Source: Buxus sempervirens
Lineage: Eukaryota; Streptophyta; Magnoliopsida; Buxales; Buxaceae
NCBI GenBank assembly: GCA_947561395.2
Contig: OX387183.1
Coordinates: 35,266,853-35,330,852 of the forward strand
Direction: 5' to 3'
Length of the DNA stretch: 64,000 nt
Every line of letters begins with the position of its first letter. Within the stretch, counting starts at the first letter, position 1. This document shows, piece after piece, positions 46,038-59,189 of the stretch. The position numbers and the translations under genes are program-made. Under the pieces are notes generated by a model. It was not told where the DNA came from. It saw only the letters and a list, made by a program, of their open reading frames with translations, and did no database searches.

Positions 46038-49000
46038 ATGGATAAGTCTTCTACAATCCCTCCTTTCTTTGATGGCAGCAAATATGCCTACTTGAAGATT
46101 CGTATGAAAACCTACTTGAAAACCTTTGATGAATGGGTCTAGGGAAGTGTTGAAAGAGATTGGACACCACCCATTGTCACCGTCAATGGTTTTGTTATAC
46201 CCAAGGATTCAGTTCAATGGACTACAAATGAACTGAATAAAACTAGCTATAATAGCAAAGGTGTAAAGCTATTTATATGACTATATTTGCTGATGAATTC
46301 AAAAGGGTGTCCATGTGTCAAACCAGTAAGGAAATTTGGGATAACCTAGAGACTACCCATGAGGGAACTGATTTGTAAAAAAATTCTAAGTTACAGATGT
46401 TGATCGCTAGGTATGAAGAAATTAAGATGAGACTTTTGGTGAGTTGTATGCAAAACTCAGTGATATTTTTAACTCTAATTTCATCCTATGTGAGAAAATT
46501 CATGCTAATAGGGTTTATTAGGAAAATACTTAGGTCCGTTCCTGAAAGGTTTAGGCCTAAAGTGACTGCCATTGAAGAAAGTAAAGATGTAGACAACACT
46601 AGAATTAAAGACATCATTGGATCAATTTAAACCTATGAACTTACTCTTCCTCAAACAAAGAAGATTGAGTCTATTGCACTTAGATCCTTAAAAGAAGAGA
46701 CGTGATGATTCTAGTGGGGAATCTATGACAGATGAGAACATTGCTATCTTTGTACAAAATTTCATAAAAATCTTTAAGATTAAGAAACTGAAGAGAACCA
46801 ACGCTAGGCCTAAGTCAAAGGGTAGCTCTAATAAAAAGGAAAAGAAAAACAAGAGTGAGAATAATGATGCCAAAGAATGTAACGCCCCGAACTCGGGTTA
46901 GTGCAAACCGGCACCCAACCCGAACCCGGTTCGCTACTGTAACAACCCAAGTCCAGTTCATCAACAAAACTCGAGGTGTTACCACGAAGCTGGGGTTAAA
47001 TACAAACCAAGATTCACAATAATTTTAAACTTTACTAACTAATTACATCAGAGTTATGGTGGCCAATAAAAACAATTCTTTATTCAATAATATCAATTCG
47101 GTTTACAATAAAGTTTATCTAATCAACATGTGGCATTAATACCAATTATAATTCTACCCATCAAATTAAACCCCATCTTCGCGATCTCTTCAAGCAACCT
47201 GAAAAATAGGGAAAAACGGAGTAAGATTTACATCTTAGCAAGTAGCAGGTGCATGTAATTAGAAATAGTCTAATGTAAGCAAATAGTCATGAGGTATTCG
47301 ATTAATCAACGATAAGACGAGAAATCCAAGTTATTCATGGCAATTATAAATAAAGCGATAAAACAGATGATCATGAATAATATTAGTAACTTGATGTTAA
47401 CGGGGTAAAACTGACAAAAGCGATAAAACATGTGCCATTGCAGGACTCACAAAGATGATAAATATTTGAGATGACACTCGACTAAATGCTATACCACCGT
47501 ACGACTTAGGGGCAGTGCTACTTGATGATACTCAAGCCCCATGCAGCGCAGCTATAGACAAGAGCTATAGTCACCGACTTATTGTGCACGAACTCAACAA
47601 AGTTGGCATGTACCACCAGCATGCAGCACCAGAATCAATACATGGAGATGACCGCTTATCCACAAGTACGGGGAATCACCAGCGGCGCACCGGGGTGTCC
47701 CTCCAGACATAGGACCTTCCCAGAGCAAACTAACTTGCAAGGGAAGTGCGCTCGCATATAGGAGTAACTCAACCCAAACTAAATACCACTTAGCTAATCA
47801 GCCAAAACTATGGATCCATATACAGCTAAGCCCACTGACACAAACCACGATAAAACCACATACGAGAGGACACGCTAATGTAGGAGGCATACACACTTTT
47901 ACCTGTAAAGGATTACACATCTCTACACAGAGGATTACCCATCTCTGCCGTAAAAGTTAGTATCAAACTCTACCACAGAAGCCGTACCACTCAACCGTAA
48001 AAGTAAAGTGACCAACATCATATCACATACCAAACCATACCCATGTATTTCATTCCATGTGAAAATCATGATTCAATCATTACAAATCCAGTTATGGGCT
48101 TTTTCAGGATAACATATGCAATTCTTCCAATTATATTCAAAATAGAAACTCATGTTTCATAAGTTCGATAAAACTCAGAGTTTATGCAATTACAGTAGCC
48201 AATATTCCTATTAAAAGCTTAAAATAAAGTAAATCCAATCTTACTTAGAGTTTTCCTTATTAATCCCTTTTATTAGAATCCAATTTCTTATCTTAACACC
48301 TAAGCTAGTTTCTATTTAAATTTTATGTATTTTATTTCTCCAGCATATTCTACAGACCTAAAATAAAGTTTAGGAGATGTTTTTACCCTAGGAATTCCAA
48401 TAGAATTATTCCTATTAATATCCTATACCATTTAGCCCCTTTCATGCACAACCTTTCATTATAACCCTCAATTTATTGATTAATCTTTCCAATTTAATTT
48501 TATAATTTTTATACCTTAATTAGGTCTTTATAAATATGCTAACATGTTTAACTAATCAAAAAAATTATTGGATATTTATTCATATTACCAAATCCCCAAA
48601 ATCTGCAAATTTTACATAGAGCGCCGACCTCTACAGGGCTAGGCGGTCCTGGGCGATCCTAGGCGCTCGTGCAAAATTAAACAGAAAATTTCCAGATTTA
48701 CAAAGTTCGGATTTTTATGCTTTTACTATATGTTTCTTTGGTCTAAATTAATCTAATAACATTCTAAAACATTCCTAAAGCCTTCTAGATCAATTCTTGT
48801 TAATTAAATACCATTCTATAATTAATTTCATGATTAAACCAAGTTTTCTTCTTTATTTCAACAAATCCTTAAAGAATACCAATCAATAACATAAACCAAT
48901 TTGATTCCATGTAAATACTGTTCCGACTAATCCGTTCAATCAATATTAAATCACATAAAACAGAATCATGCAATTCCTCACGTTTTCCAAGGGTTACTAC

Positions 49001-50890
49001 TTGCCTTATACGCTAAAATCCTTCTTCCATTGAAGCTTCTAATTCTGGACCATACTTTTGCTCCCAAATGCACCAAGCTAGAGTCTCCCAATTCAAATCT
49101 CCACCGTACACAGTGTAGTTCCATTAGTGATGAACAAAACCCCCAACTTTGAAGGCGATCCATTGTACGGATCTTCCCCGATCCTGATTTGATGGTGGCT
49201 GGTCAGACATGTTGATGAGCAGCCTTCTTCCTTTCTCTCCCTCTTTTCTCTCAATAATAAACCCACGAAAACTCTCTCTTGTCTAACCTTAATCTCTTAT
49301 TTATACTAGGCTTTAGAAGTCCTAAACCAACCCTAATTGGCTACTTTAATTTGGGCTAACCCAACCATGGTCTAATTAATGTCTATCCCATTCTAATTAA
49401 TTCCTACTTTTTCTCCACCTTTTATTTTTCTACTTAAACACTAATAATTTAATCTCTTATCATCTAAACTCCTATTTATAACCTATTTTCGTGCATAATA
49501 TTTAATTAAACTTTAATATCACCTAAAACCTTATTTTCTCCAAATTAAGACGTGAAATCTCTTAATTACCCTTTTTCCCACTTTTAGGCTTTTATTAATT
49601 TCTTTTAATTTCTAAAGTATCAAAATAAATTATTTCCTTTTATTTTCAAATTCTAGTTATTATTTAATGATCTATTTATTAATTACCCTTTTCTGAAAAT
49701 TACCAAAATACCCTTTTTACTCTTTTAGGCTAATTCCATTAAAATTCTTCCTTTATTTACAACTTGTGACTTATTTGAATTAATTATCCTCTAAATCTTC
49801 ACTTTTTATTTTAACTAGGACTTAAATCATATTTTCTTTTATTTATTATTTATTTATTTATTAGGTGAAAATTTGGGGTTTTACAAAGATCCCAAGGACA
49901 CCTGAATGAAAAAGCTTCAGCAGATAAGGTGCCATGATCATCAAGGCTTTGGATTTATCCAATCCGAATGTTCCACATACAAGAAAATCAAAGGGAGAGC
50001 TATGAATGCTACCCTAACTAATGATGAGAGTGAATCTGACCATGGTAGTCAGGATTCCTTTAAAGAGGATAATCCAAACTATATGGCATTCACTTCCGCT
50101 ATAGGAAGTGATGGTGACAGTAATCCTGAAGACTTTAAATCAAGGGAGAATGTTGGAGATTCTCATGATGAGTCTGAGGCTTATGATAAGCTTTTTAAAA
50201 GTATGTTTGAAAAGTAAAGGAGCAAAACAAATCCAATCTTAAAAGGCTTAATAAAGTAGAACTCAAGAAAAAAGAACTTCAAGCTAAGTCTGAAGAGTCT
50301 ACTTCACACGTGAGTGAATTTAAATTGAAAATTGAGTCCCTTGAATCTAAACATAATTCACTCAAGTCTGAATTATAGAAGACAAAAACCTAACTTCAGA
50401 ACTTGTCTACAGGTTCAAAGAATTTGGACTATATGTTAGATATTTGTCAAAAAGTAATTCATAAAGGAGGGTTAAGTTTGAAGGATGCTTCTAAGGATGC
50501 ACCTTCGTCTTCTAAGACAACTTCTACCTTTTCTAAAGGTAAGAAGAAGTCTAAAGTGCGCAAGGATAAGACCAACCAAGCTAGGAGGCCTAAACAACAG
50601 ACCAAAAGGTCTCTACCAAGGCACACACACAAAAGGGATATCAATATCGATACTTTGTCCCCACCGACCACTTTTGTGGTATAGCAGGTCACATTAGGCT
50701 TAACTATTGGAGGTTGAATGCAAAAGTGAGAAATTCAAGGAATCCCCCAACTAAAAATTCTTATGTGAATTTGTCTAGGCAAGTCAAAGGTCTCATAAAT
50801 CAGACCAAACTCTTAAGTGAACAATTGACCTTTATGACCAAGAAATCATCTACGACCTGTGAGACATGGAAAAAATCAATCTTGTGACTT
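46038..50890 (+). pseudogene. Copia gag remnant, split by solo LTR C
   Basis: The ATG at 46038 opens a UBN2-type gag (IPPFFDGSKYAYLKIRMK), the nucleocapsid-side polyprotein of Copia elements. Stops and frameshifts occur from about 46139 onward. The frame is interrupted by the solo LTR 46878-49885. After it come a degenerate zinc knuckle (RCHDHQGFGFIQSEC, near 49928; one Cys and the His replaced), an acidic/lysine-rich stretch and a second knuckle (CGIAGHIRLNYW, near 50674; last Cys replaced by Tyr). Homology stops near 50870, about where the protease would begin, and different repeat sequence follows. The element is inactive. Confidence 0.75.
46878..49885 (-). mobile_element. Solo LTR copy C, 3.0 kb, TSD AAGAA/AAGAT
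   Basis: Starts TGTAACGCCCCG and ends TGGGGTTTTACA, inserted in the Copia gag remnant. Flanks AAGAA (46873-46877) and AAGAT (49886-49890) agree at four of five bases. The gag reading frame resumes directly after the element, which confirms the boundaries. On the minus strand: TATAAATA 49298-49305, donor-like GGCAAGTAG 48997-49005, GC-rich island 48615-48675, hairpin TAAGATGTAAATCTTA 47222-47237, CTCTGATG 47046-47053. Direct-orientation sister of 37707-40852. Confidence 0.85.
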
Positions 50891-53300
50891 TCTGGTCATC
50901 AGACGGGATTCGAAAAAAAAGGGGAAGAGTCGCCACCATTCTTTTTAGGTGTGAATGGACACCAAAATCATCAAAACAAGCATAAAGGCAAACCGTGTTT
51001 AAAAAGAATTCCACTTTAAAATAAAAAATCCAGAGATGGGTAAGGGGATTAGATTATAAATAGGGAAAGGTGTTAGGCACCCCCATTCACCCACACAAGG
51101 AGGTTTCCAAGTGTTGTTCATGCTCAAAATAAAGAAAGCTTGTAATTAAAATAATCAAAAAGGCTTAAAAAGGATTAAACACATGTATAATCCCTCCACA
51201 TGAGAAGTCCAATGAATCTTAGACTTTCTTTTATGGAACTATCACTTCTAGGACATCACCATTAATTGCGAAACAAAACAAAATTTGAACACAAGCAGGT
51301 TGGGGCAAATTCGGAGCACTCAGTAAAAGATGGAGCCATTTGACCATAAATCATTCAAATCAAATTCAAATTGAATCAAACCAAATCCATTTGAAAGATT
51401 ATGATAAATTTAAGACTTAGGAAAATTTTCAAGTAGATCCGATTAAAATCCTAAGAGTTATGCTTGTTTGAAATTCACTGTTATAAGTTGATAAAAGTGG
51501 CAAGTGGGCAACTTTGAAAACCTATTTGTGAAAGTTGGTTCCATGTAAATCTTTGAAAATTTGCAAGAATGAAGTATGTTGTGTCATATTTCGAATGAAA
51601 TAGGCCTCACACAAAAATTCATTCGGATGTGACTTGTGTGACCTCACGAACATGCCCAGAGGATCACAGATCAGTACAAAATTGTGCTATAGGGCAGTTC
51701 TGAGTAAATCAGACACACAAGACACAAATGAAATCAAAAAATTTTGAAACTAATTGGATTTAAAAGTAAACTCATAAAGAAAAACACAGAAATCAAAATC
51801 ACCCAAATCGGACTTAAAACGAGCAAATGGTGCTCAGTCAAAGTGACAGGTTCAGCAATCTGGCTTGAACTGACCTGTAGACTTTGATCGAATGGTGTCA
51901 AAAATCCACTCCATAAAAATGGCTGAAATTTTACAGACAAGAACTAGACAATCTCACCTTCCATTTGTCTTTGAAATCACTCCAAAATTCATCCGGATGA
52001 TGAAGTTATGGGTGTTCTAAGATAGGGTACAGGTGCTGTCCAGATTTGAAACTTTTAAGTAAAATCAACCTAGAACAGTGAGCAAGTGTGTGTGATCTGA
52101 ACTAAAATCATTTGGAAAAATGTTGAAAAACCTCCAGAAGGATATAGGGCACGAATTTGGCTCACCATTCTCTTTGATTGGAGAGAATATACCAAAAATC
52201 CCAAAATGGAGCAAAAATGCCCTAAACAAAGAGATTAGACCGAGGGGTCTTCTATATCCAAGGAACAACTTGCTTGTATTCATTTGAAAACCATTCAAAA
52301 ATGCCCAAGAAATGTTTGGGGCCATTCATTTCAGATCTATCATAATGAATACGATAGATCCAAAATACAAGCCTATTTCGACAAAACAAGTGTGATGTGT
52401 GCATGTGTAAAATTCATCTCTTTAAATTAATCAACACATCACGACATATAGCATTAAAAAATACATCAATCAAATGGGGTTCTATGAGTAAGGTTCCATT
52501 CCCATTCTCGTTTCCCCTAATTCTCTTTTCACCTTTTACGACTAGTTTGAGGTACTTTCAGTAGGGAATGGGGTTTCACACAACAGTAGGCCATTAAGGG
52601 GGTTCTAGAACTAAGGTTCCATTCCCATTCTCGTTTCACCTAGCTTTCTCTTCACGTTTTACGGCTAGAGATAGTCTTGAGGTACTTTGAGTAGGGAATG
52701 GGGTTTCACACACATTCAGGCCATTATTCTACAGAAAGGAAGGAGGAACTATCTCTAGAATTTAAGAACATAAAAGTAAAAGGGTTTTAGGCTTATTTGG
52801 GTTTTTGGAAGCAATGGGGCAGAGGTTCCCTTCTTCACTTGGAGCTCTTCAATCTCCAATTCTTGGCCATTTGCTTGAGGAGAAGCCTCTTATTTATAGG
52901 CAAAGGCTAGGGCAAGGGGTGCCCTAATGGTAGACACAAAATTATGTTTACAATCCCCTAACTTAAACCCTAAGGCCATTTTCGAGAATTCTCACTCATA
53001 GAGATATGTAAAACAGTAAAAAAGTGAAAACCCTCGGAATTTTCAAAGTTTACAGCAAAACACTAGTATTCGGCAACTCAGGTCGGATACTAACACAATT
53101 CTTTGTATCCGACATTATTTGTCTGATACATACACTACACTTTGTATCCGACAATTAATATCGGATAAACAATGAAAAACTTTAATCCAAATTTTTACTT
53201 CAGATACAGAAGAAACATTGCTCCTTTAATGATTTTGGCCAATTATTCATCTTTTTATGTAGTGTAATTTGGGGTGTTTACAACTGCCCCTCTTCGCAGG
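50890..53300. repeat. LTR-element fragment, ends unresolved
   Basis: Contains GAGTCGCCACCATTCTTTTT and GGTGTTAGGCACCCCC near the left edge and GGGGTGTTTACA followed by CTGCCCCTC near 53272-53295, phrases common in plant LTR retrotransposons. No target duplication was found, so I cannot say whether this is a whole LTR. No coding frame seen. Words TATCCGAC..GTCGGATA cluster at 53060-53170. Confidence 0.5.
52482..52735. repeat. Two diverged 125-bp direct repeats
   Basis: Both units contain AAGGTTCCATTCCCATTCTC, TTTTACG.CTAG and AGTAGGGAATGGGGTTTCAC (52496-52590 and 52613-52715), inside the LTR-like fragment. Confidence 0.85.
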
Positions 53301-54680
53301 AATTGCAAAGTAATGAACAGCAAAGATTAGACAAACCCAAATTGCACTTTCTCAACCATGATCCGCTTGGTTAGATTTTGTAAAATAATTTTGGGTGGAG
53401 ATTTGCCAAAAAGCCCTAACTTTAAGGGGGCATTTCTCCAAGCTGTCTTAAATTCCATTGAGCTCTCGTGGCTCTGAAGTGGATTTTAAGACCAAAATAA
53501 GATTTTTTTAAAAACTGATTTTGCAGCGAATCATATCAGAAAATTGACCGAATATCTTGACCAAGATTTTTCCCTCTTTTTTCTTTTCCTTTTCTTTTTT
53601 CTTTTTTTTTTTCTGTTCTCTTTTTATTTTTCCCCTTTTTTTTTCCTTCTTCTTTTTTCTTTTTCTTTTTTTTTCTCTTTTTTTTCTTTTCTATTTGTAT
53701 CCGATATTAGTACGCGGGTATAAGGATTTTTATTTGTTCCCGATATTAATTGTCGGATACCCTAGGGTATATGACCTGTGTGCGCGACTGCGACTCTTCA
53801 CTTCTTTTTTCTTCTTCTCTAAACGCAACCACCGGACACCAACATTGCTTCCTGATTTCCTCTTCTCAGGTGACTTCCCTTGATTCCAGCGACTTCCATT
53901 GCTTCCGGCAACAACTCTTAACTCCGGCAACTCACCTCCACTTAGGCAACTCACCTCCACTCCGGTGTTTGCTTATTGCTGAGCCCTAGTTCTTGTTTTC
54001 ACTCTCTGATTTCCGACGATTCAACCACCCGACTCCGTCGTGCACGCTCCGGTGACTCTCTCTGAACTTAGGCGTACTCTTCATCATCCAATGACATCCT
54101 TCAATCTTCGAGCGCTTTCCGTTAGTTCTTGGATCAAAATTCCTCCAGGCGAGATTACACCGGGTTATCGCCAATCGGTGAGTGATAGGATTTTATTTTG
54201 CCAGCAACTATCTGTGGCTGCATTGCTTCCCCTTTGTGATAACTTCTGATTGATGACAGAAACAATAACTGAGAGACATGCCTTGCCGAAACATGCACAT
54301 TGCTTCCCATTTATTTTGAATTAGTAACCGAGAACACTGAACTGTCTACCGATTGCATGATTTCTAAATTGTATGCTTCTGCAATTCTCCAATTTCTGCA
54401 TAACACTTGATGCTCTTAACTTCTGATTGACGCCAAATGTACATCAATGTTTCACATTTTGCTGCAGCCTTGATGTTGACACCAAATGTATTCACGTTAA
54501 CTCTGATGTTTGACTTGATTTTCATCTTGGAATTCTTTGAGATGGGTTACATGAAACTCCTGTTTTTGATTATTGCGCAATATTTTTTGTTTTTGTCTCT
54601 TTCACGGGTGGCATTCTTTCTGCTTCCTTGAGTACATCCTTACGTACCCTTTTTTCACCTGGCAACCCTGTTGCCTGTAG
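53300..54680. other. Region upstream of the mobile-domain pseudogene
   Basis: Holds a T-rich low-complexity tract (53560-53695) and a TATCCGATATT/GATATTAATTGTCGG word pair (53700-53760) like those at 53060-53170. The rest could be 5' leader or intron of the following pseudogene; nothing diagnostic seen. Confidence 0.4.
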
Positions 54681-56267
54681 ATGGCTAGAGGTCGTTCCCG
54701 CGCGCGAGAGGAGTTTGATCCAGTTGATCAGCCCTCCTCGTCCCGGGCCAGGATCGAGTCCGATCCTAGTGTCACCTTGTCCGAGCTGTCAGAGAGTTCC
54801 AGAGAGGGTTCTAGAAAGGGTTCTGCTGAGGTAGGCTACCCAGTTCTCTTTTCTTTCTCTTTCCTCTTTTTTTAAACAAGACATTCACCTCTTTGTTTTT
54901 GGATTTTTAGCTCGTTGTGGCTCCTGCTCGAGGTCGAGGTAGAGGCCAAGAGAGAGGCCGAGGTAGGGGCCGAGTTCAGGATCAGGCCCATGAGGGTAAG
55001 AGAGGCCGTGGTAGGGTGACGGGCCGAGGCCGAGTTGGAGAGAGGGGCTGAGGCCGAGTTGGAGCTTCAGATCAGGCCCAGGGGGATGTTGCTTCAGACT
55101 TCCGCTTGGATGTCTCAGCAAAGTTGAGAGCGTCTGTTCATGATACAGAGCTCCTTAGTGGCTTGGATCGCCATCCCTCTATGTGCATTAGGGCTGACAT
55201 TCTTCTCCCGTATCCTCCTTCTCATCTTCAAGGCAGCTGGGGGAGATTCAGTGAGCTGGTTAGGGATCTTTCTCCTGCCCTCCAACAAGAGTTCAGCCAG
55301 TGCCATTTTGACTACTTTCTCCGCATCCCGTTGTTCCGAGCTGACCATCCTCTTGTCTTCGCCATGATAGAGAGATATTTCCCCAAGACGCAGTCTTTTC
55401 ATCTGCCGGACGTTGAGCTTGGGATTCGTCCCTCCGATTTTGTTATGATCACCGGCATCCCTCTGGTGGGACGGACTATAGTGATGGACCGGCCTTCAAC
55501 TGCGGACATCGGCCTTCTCCTGGGATATGCGGACTTACCAGATGACGCTTGGGACGGGAGAAGCGGCAGGCTCTTGATCAGTTGGCTGCGCAGTAGCCTA
55601 GTGGATCACTTTCATGGGAGGCATGTGATCACCACCACAGAGGATGAGGATTTTGCACCTATTTTTCGGCACATTTTATAGCTGATGCTCGGGTGCTGCT
55701 TCTTCTAGGAGGACACGACTGCGATTAGTCCTGTCTTCTTGGATGCCCTGAGAGATCTCCGTTAGACCAGGAGATTGGCATGTGGTCGGCTTATATATGG
55801 GACCATCCTGGCTGGGTTATGCCGAGCCATCCGCGGTTTGGCAGGTCTGAGAAGAGAGGGTATTAGCTGCCGATTCTTCTGGCAGATACTATAGGTACTG
55901 ACTGCATTTATTTTATTCCACATTTTATCCTTCCGCCCCTAACTGGTTTTTCTCTTGCCAGATATTCATGTATACTTACATGACTTATTTCCGTCCCTCT
56001 CCTGTACGTGGTGCTGATGAGTTCCCTGTGACCATACGGTGGTCCATGCTTGATAGGGATGTAGATAGGAGCTAGCCTCGCACTGCTTGGGTTCATTTGG
56101 ACCATGCCCGACGATCTGATGTAAAATTCCCGAACCCTTTGTCTTTTGTCTCTTTTTCTGTACCTTGTTTGTACCTGACATCATTCTTTTTCTTTGCAGC
56201 TCTTGTTGGCACGCTTTGATGATGTGGATATCGGGGTCGCTCGTGAGATGATAGTACAAGACGCTTT

Positions 56268-58569
56268 TGTAACGCCCCAGATCCGAGTTACATAGAAAAC
56301 CCATAACTCGTCTCCAGAGGTTAATATGTAACACAGGATCGCACTATCAGAGAGAAGGAAAAACATGAATATAATAATAACTATAAGACAGAGTGCGCTA
56401 GAAATAATCCCAAACTAGAATAACTCACATGACCAAGTAAACTGCCCACAAGTACCGGCTCTCCAAGCATATCTGAAAACAAAAACAAAAACAAAAGATT
56501 GAGATACGAATATCTCAGTGAGTAGCATATGCATGCAAAAATACATTTTTACCTAGTTGTAAAACATGAATCGAATAATTTCACAAGTAACGATGCCAAT
56601 AATTCGATTAATCCGACTAAACTCAAAGAAATTCATTAAAAATAGTGACATGGCTAATGAAAGCCAATATACAATTAAATCTGAGTATAGTTGTCAACAA
56701 ATCTGATTAATTACGAAATCCAATGTCATTATAACCATGTCTCGAGAAAACCGAATTTCTACAACAATCCAATAATATATCTCATGCTAAATAAAACAAA
56801 ACCCAACATTTGGTCAATGTTATGTAGTTGTTTAAATTGGTTAATCAACATGCCAGAGCGACATCCACACCTCCATGTACACAGTTTCGGCTTATTCAGG
56901 GTTTCAGATACTCTAAAATGACGGCCTACTCAGGGTTTCATCATCCAATTCTGGCCTACTCAGGGTTTCGACATTGACAACCAGGCCTACTCAGGGTTTC
57001 TGGCTGCTCTACACTAGTCGTGGCAACACTCCATGGCTAATTACACCAATAAAACAAAAACATCACATTTCTAAGCTTAAACTCTGGATCTAGGACAAGC
57101 TAAACCAAAACAGAAAACCATCGTATAAACTCAACTCTGACATCACATTAAAACAACATGTTCATCATTATGTACAACACAACACAGGTCACTCCGGACC
57201 AGAAACAGTACCTCATGTACTTTCAATGATTATTCCCATTCCAGAACACAAGACCTTTTGTAACAAAACCCATCTACTCACACCAAGATAAACTTTACAA
57301 ATACAGTTCAGAACTTTAAATCAAGTAAAACCAGATTAAACAATTTCTCAATCAAGAACAAGTGCATAACAAAAGAGATATCTAAATCATGAACTCCAAG
57401 TGTTAGGAACAGTAACATAACGTACCGATAGCCCTTAAAATTTACTTCGGAAACTCCTAAGAATTACCAAAAATTCCATTTAATAATCTCAGGGTGTTTG
57501 AACAGGTAATAGTATTTCTAAGATCCCAAACAAGTCATGGCTAAGTGATTGAAACCTCAAAAGATCAAAGTCTGGCTTTATTTGGACAAATTCACATTTC
57601 GGCTAACTCTTAGGGTTTGCGCTGACCTCTGGCGCTTGGCGCGAGGTCGGTGATAACTCGATTATACAAATACACTTCACGCTAACTGAAAATAAACTAG
57701 GTGAGAGATAGGCGCGAACTCAGCGGTAAGGAAAATCAATCTCGCGCTTAACTAAAACACTCGGCGCGAGATAAGCGCAAGCTTAGCGAGAACTAAAACA
57801 ACCTCTCGCGCTGACTAAACTAGTTGGCGCTAGGTAGGCGCCAACCCGGCGGACACCACCTACGAGTTTCGACTCTTTGTTAACCCTCGATCTCTATGAT
57901 TGACAAAAAATTTGATCTCTGTAACAATTTTCCTAACCTTCTACTATCCCCAAAGGAAGTTTAAACAAGTTTCGAAATTAATCTAAACACATCAAAACTC
58001 ATCTCTAAAAATCCCTCCAAAAACACACGTTCGAAACTGTATTTTCCAGAAACTCATGCAATACGATTAAACTCAATGATCAAAGCCAAAACCCAGATTA
58101 AAACGATGCTATTCACTTGTTATTGAAGACTTTTCTTCTAGCTTCCAATCTGTTGATAATCTCCTCCGGAAAATCTAACGGCCGATGACCCAAGTCCAAG
58201 GTAGCCCCTAGGTTTTTATTCTCGTCTAACTCAGCCTCCGGCTTCTTTTTCTCTACCCGAAATTTTTTAACCTAGGAATCTATTTATAGGCTTCGCGGAA
58301 CCCTTCCCTTGACCTAATTTATTTATACCCACTTTGACTTAATCCTTGAAATGTCATATTTACCCTCCCCCTAAAGTTGAGGATAACATTAATTATTTAC
58401 TTATAATTTCTATTCACTACAACATTTTCAAATTAAATGCTCACTTACTTAATAAAAATTTAACCTATTCATTGCTACCTAATGGCCGAAATCTCCACTT
58501 TAATTTATTTAAATTAAATCTACTAGTTAATCTTTTAATTAAATTCTTACTAAAAACTGGGGTTTTACA
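56268..58569 (-). mobile_element. Solo LTR, 2.3 kb, TSD GCTTT
   Basis: Starts TGTAACGCCCCAG and ends TGGGGTTTTACA. Perfect GCTTT duplications lie at 56263-56267 and 58570-58574. Sense minus: TATAAATA at 58281-58288, donor-like CAAGTGAATAG at 58109-58119, GC-rich island 57620-57860 (GGCGCGAGGT, CTCGCGCTGA), four GGCCTACTCAGGGTTTC words at 56886-57002, hairpin TGAGATATTCGTATCTCA at 56500-56517, CTCTGATA at 56345-56352. Layout and loop match 34832-37118. Confidence 0.9.
56886..57002. repeat. Four CTACTCAGGGTTTC repeats
   Basis: Copies at about 30-40 bp spacing inside the solo LTR. This is the word array of this copy, corresponding in position to 36474-36610 in its relative. Confidence 0.85.
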
Positions 58570-59189
58570 GCTTTTGAGCGAGACCTCCGATGCCAGACCT
58601 ACCAGTGCTTCCTTGGGAGACTTGGTAGGGTGATGTATCTAGGAGAGCGCCTGTACTATCAACACACAGGCGTACCCCGTATTCCAGTTCCTCCTCCTGC
58701 CGTTGGTCCTACTACTCTCATGCTCGACTTCGATGTTGGCTAGTTTGACCAGTGGGAGGATGCAGAGGGTCTCACAGTAGCCGGTGATTACGACGAGTGG
58801 TTCCGCAGAGTATCCATCGGATGCCTGATGGATCGGCCCACTTGTGCTGGAGTGACTGAGATAGGCGGGATCTTCATCCGGATCCATGATGATACTGTAA
58901 GTTTATGACTTGCCACTTCCCTTCTCATTTCCTTCAATTTAGCATTTATGATTCTAATCTCGTTCTTATTGGCAGGTAGAGGAGTTGAATGCTTTGCGGG
59001 ACCGATTTCAGAGTCAGCGGGCCGCGGTTGATGATCTGATTGCTGGGCACGATGTGACCGTGGCCCAGAGAGATGCACGGATCAGAGAGCAAGAGGCTCT
59101 GATCCTAGAGAGGGACAGCCAGATCTCAGAGAGGGATAGCCGGATTTCATACTCCATCCAGTGCACATAGGACAACACATATCTCATGT

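Larger units (their letters stand above)
54681..59170 (+). pseudogene. Plant-mobile-domain (MAIN-like) pseudogene, split by a solo LTR
   Basis: A possible first exon (54681-54830, MARGRSRAREEFDPVDQ) ends at a GT donor. A second exon (from 54911) keeps frame through an RG-rich region (APARGRGRG) and a domain resembling the plant mobile domain, with LGIRPSDFVMITGIPL and a preceding FRADHPLVFAMIERY, to a TAG at 55679-55681. An internal TGA lies at 55049-55051. Decayed coding sequence continues to 56267, is cut by the LTR 56268-58569, and resumes (CQTYQCFLGRLG, RIPVPPP), ending after a GT/AG intron in a charged coiled-coil-like repeat (RDSQISERDSRIS). Such domains occur in host MAIN genes and inside plant transposons, so it may be transposon-derived. 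Confidence 0.5.

Noticed and set aside
53557..53883. 108-codon Phe-rich frame
   Set aside because: Translation of a T-rich low-complexity tract.
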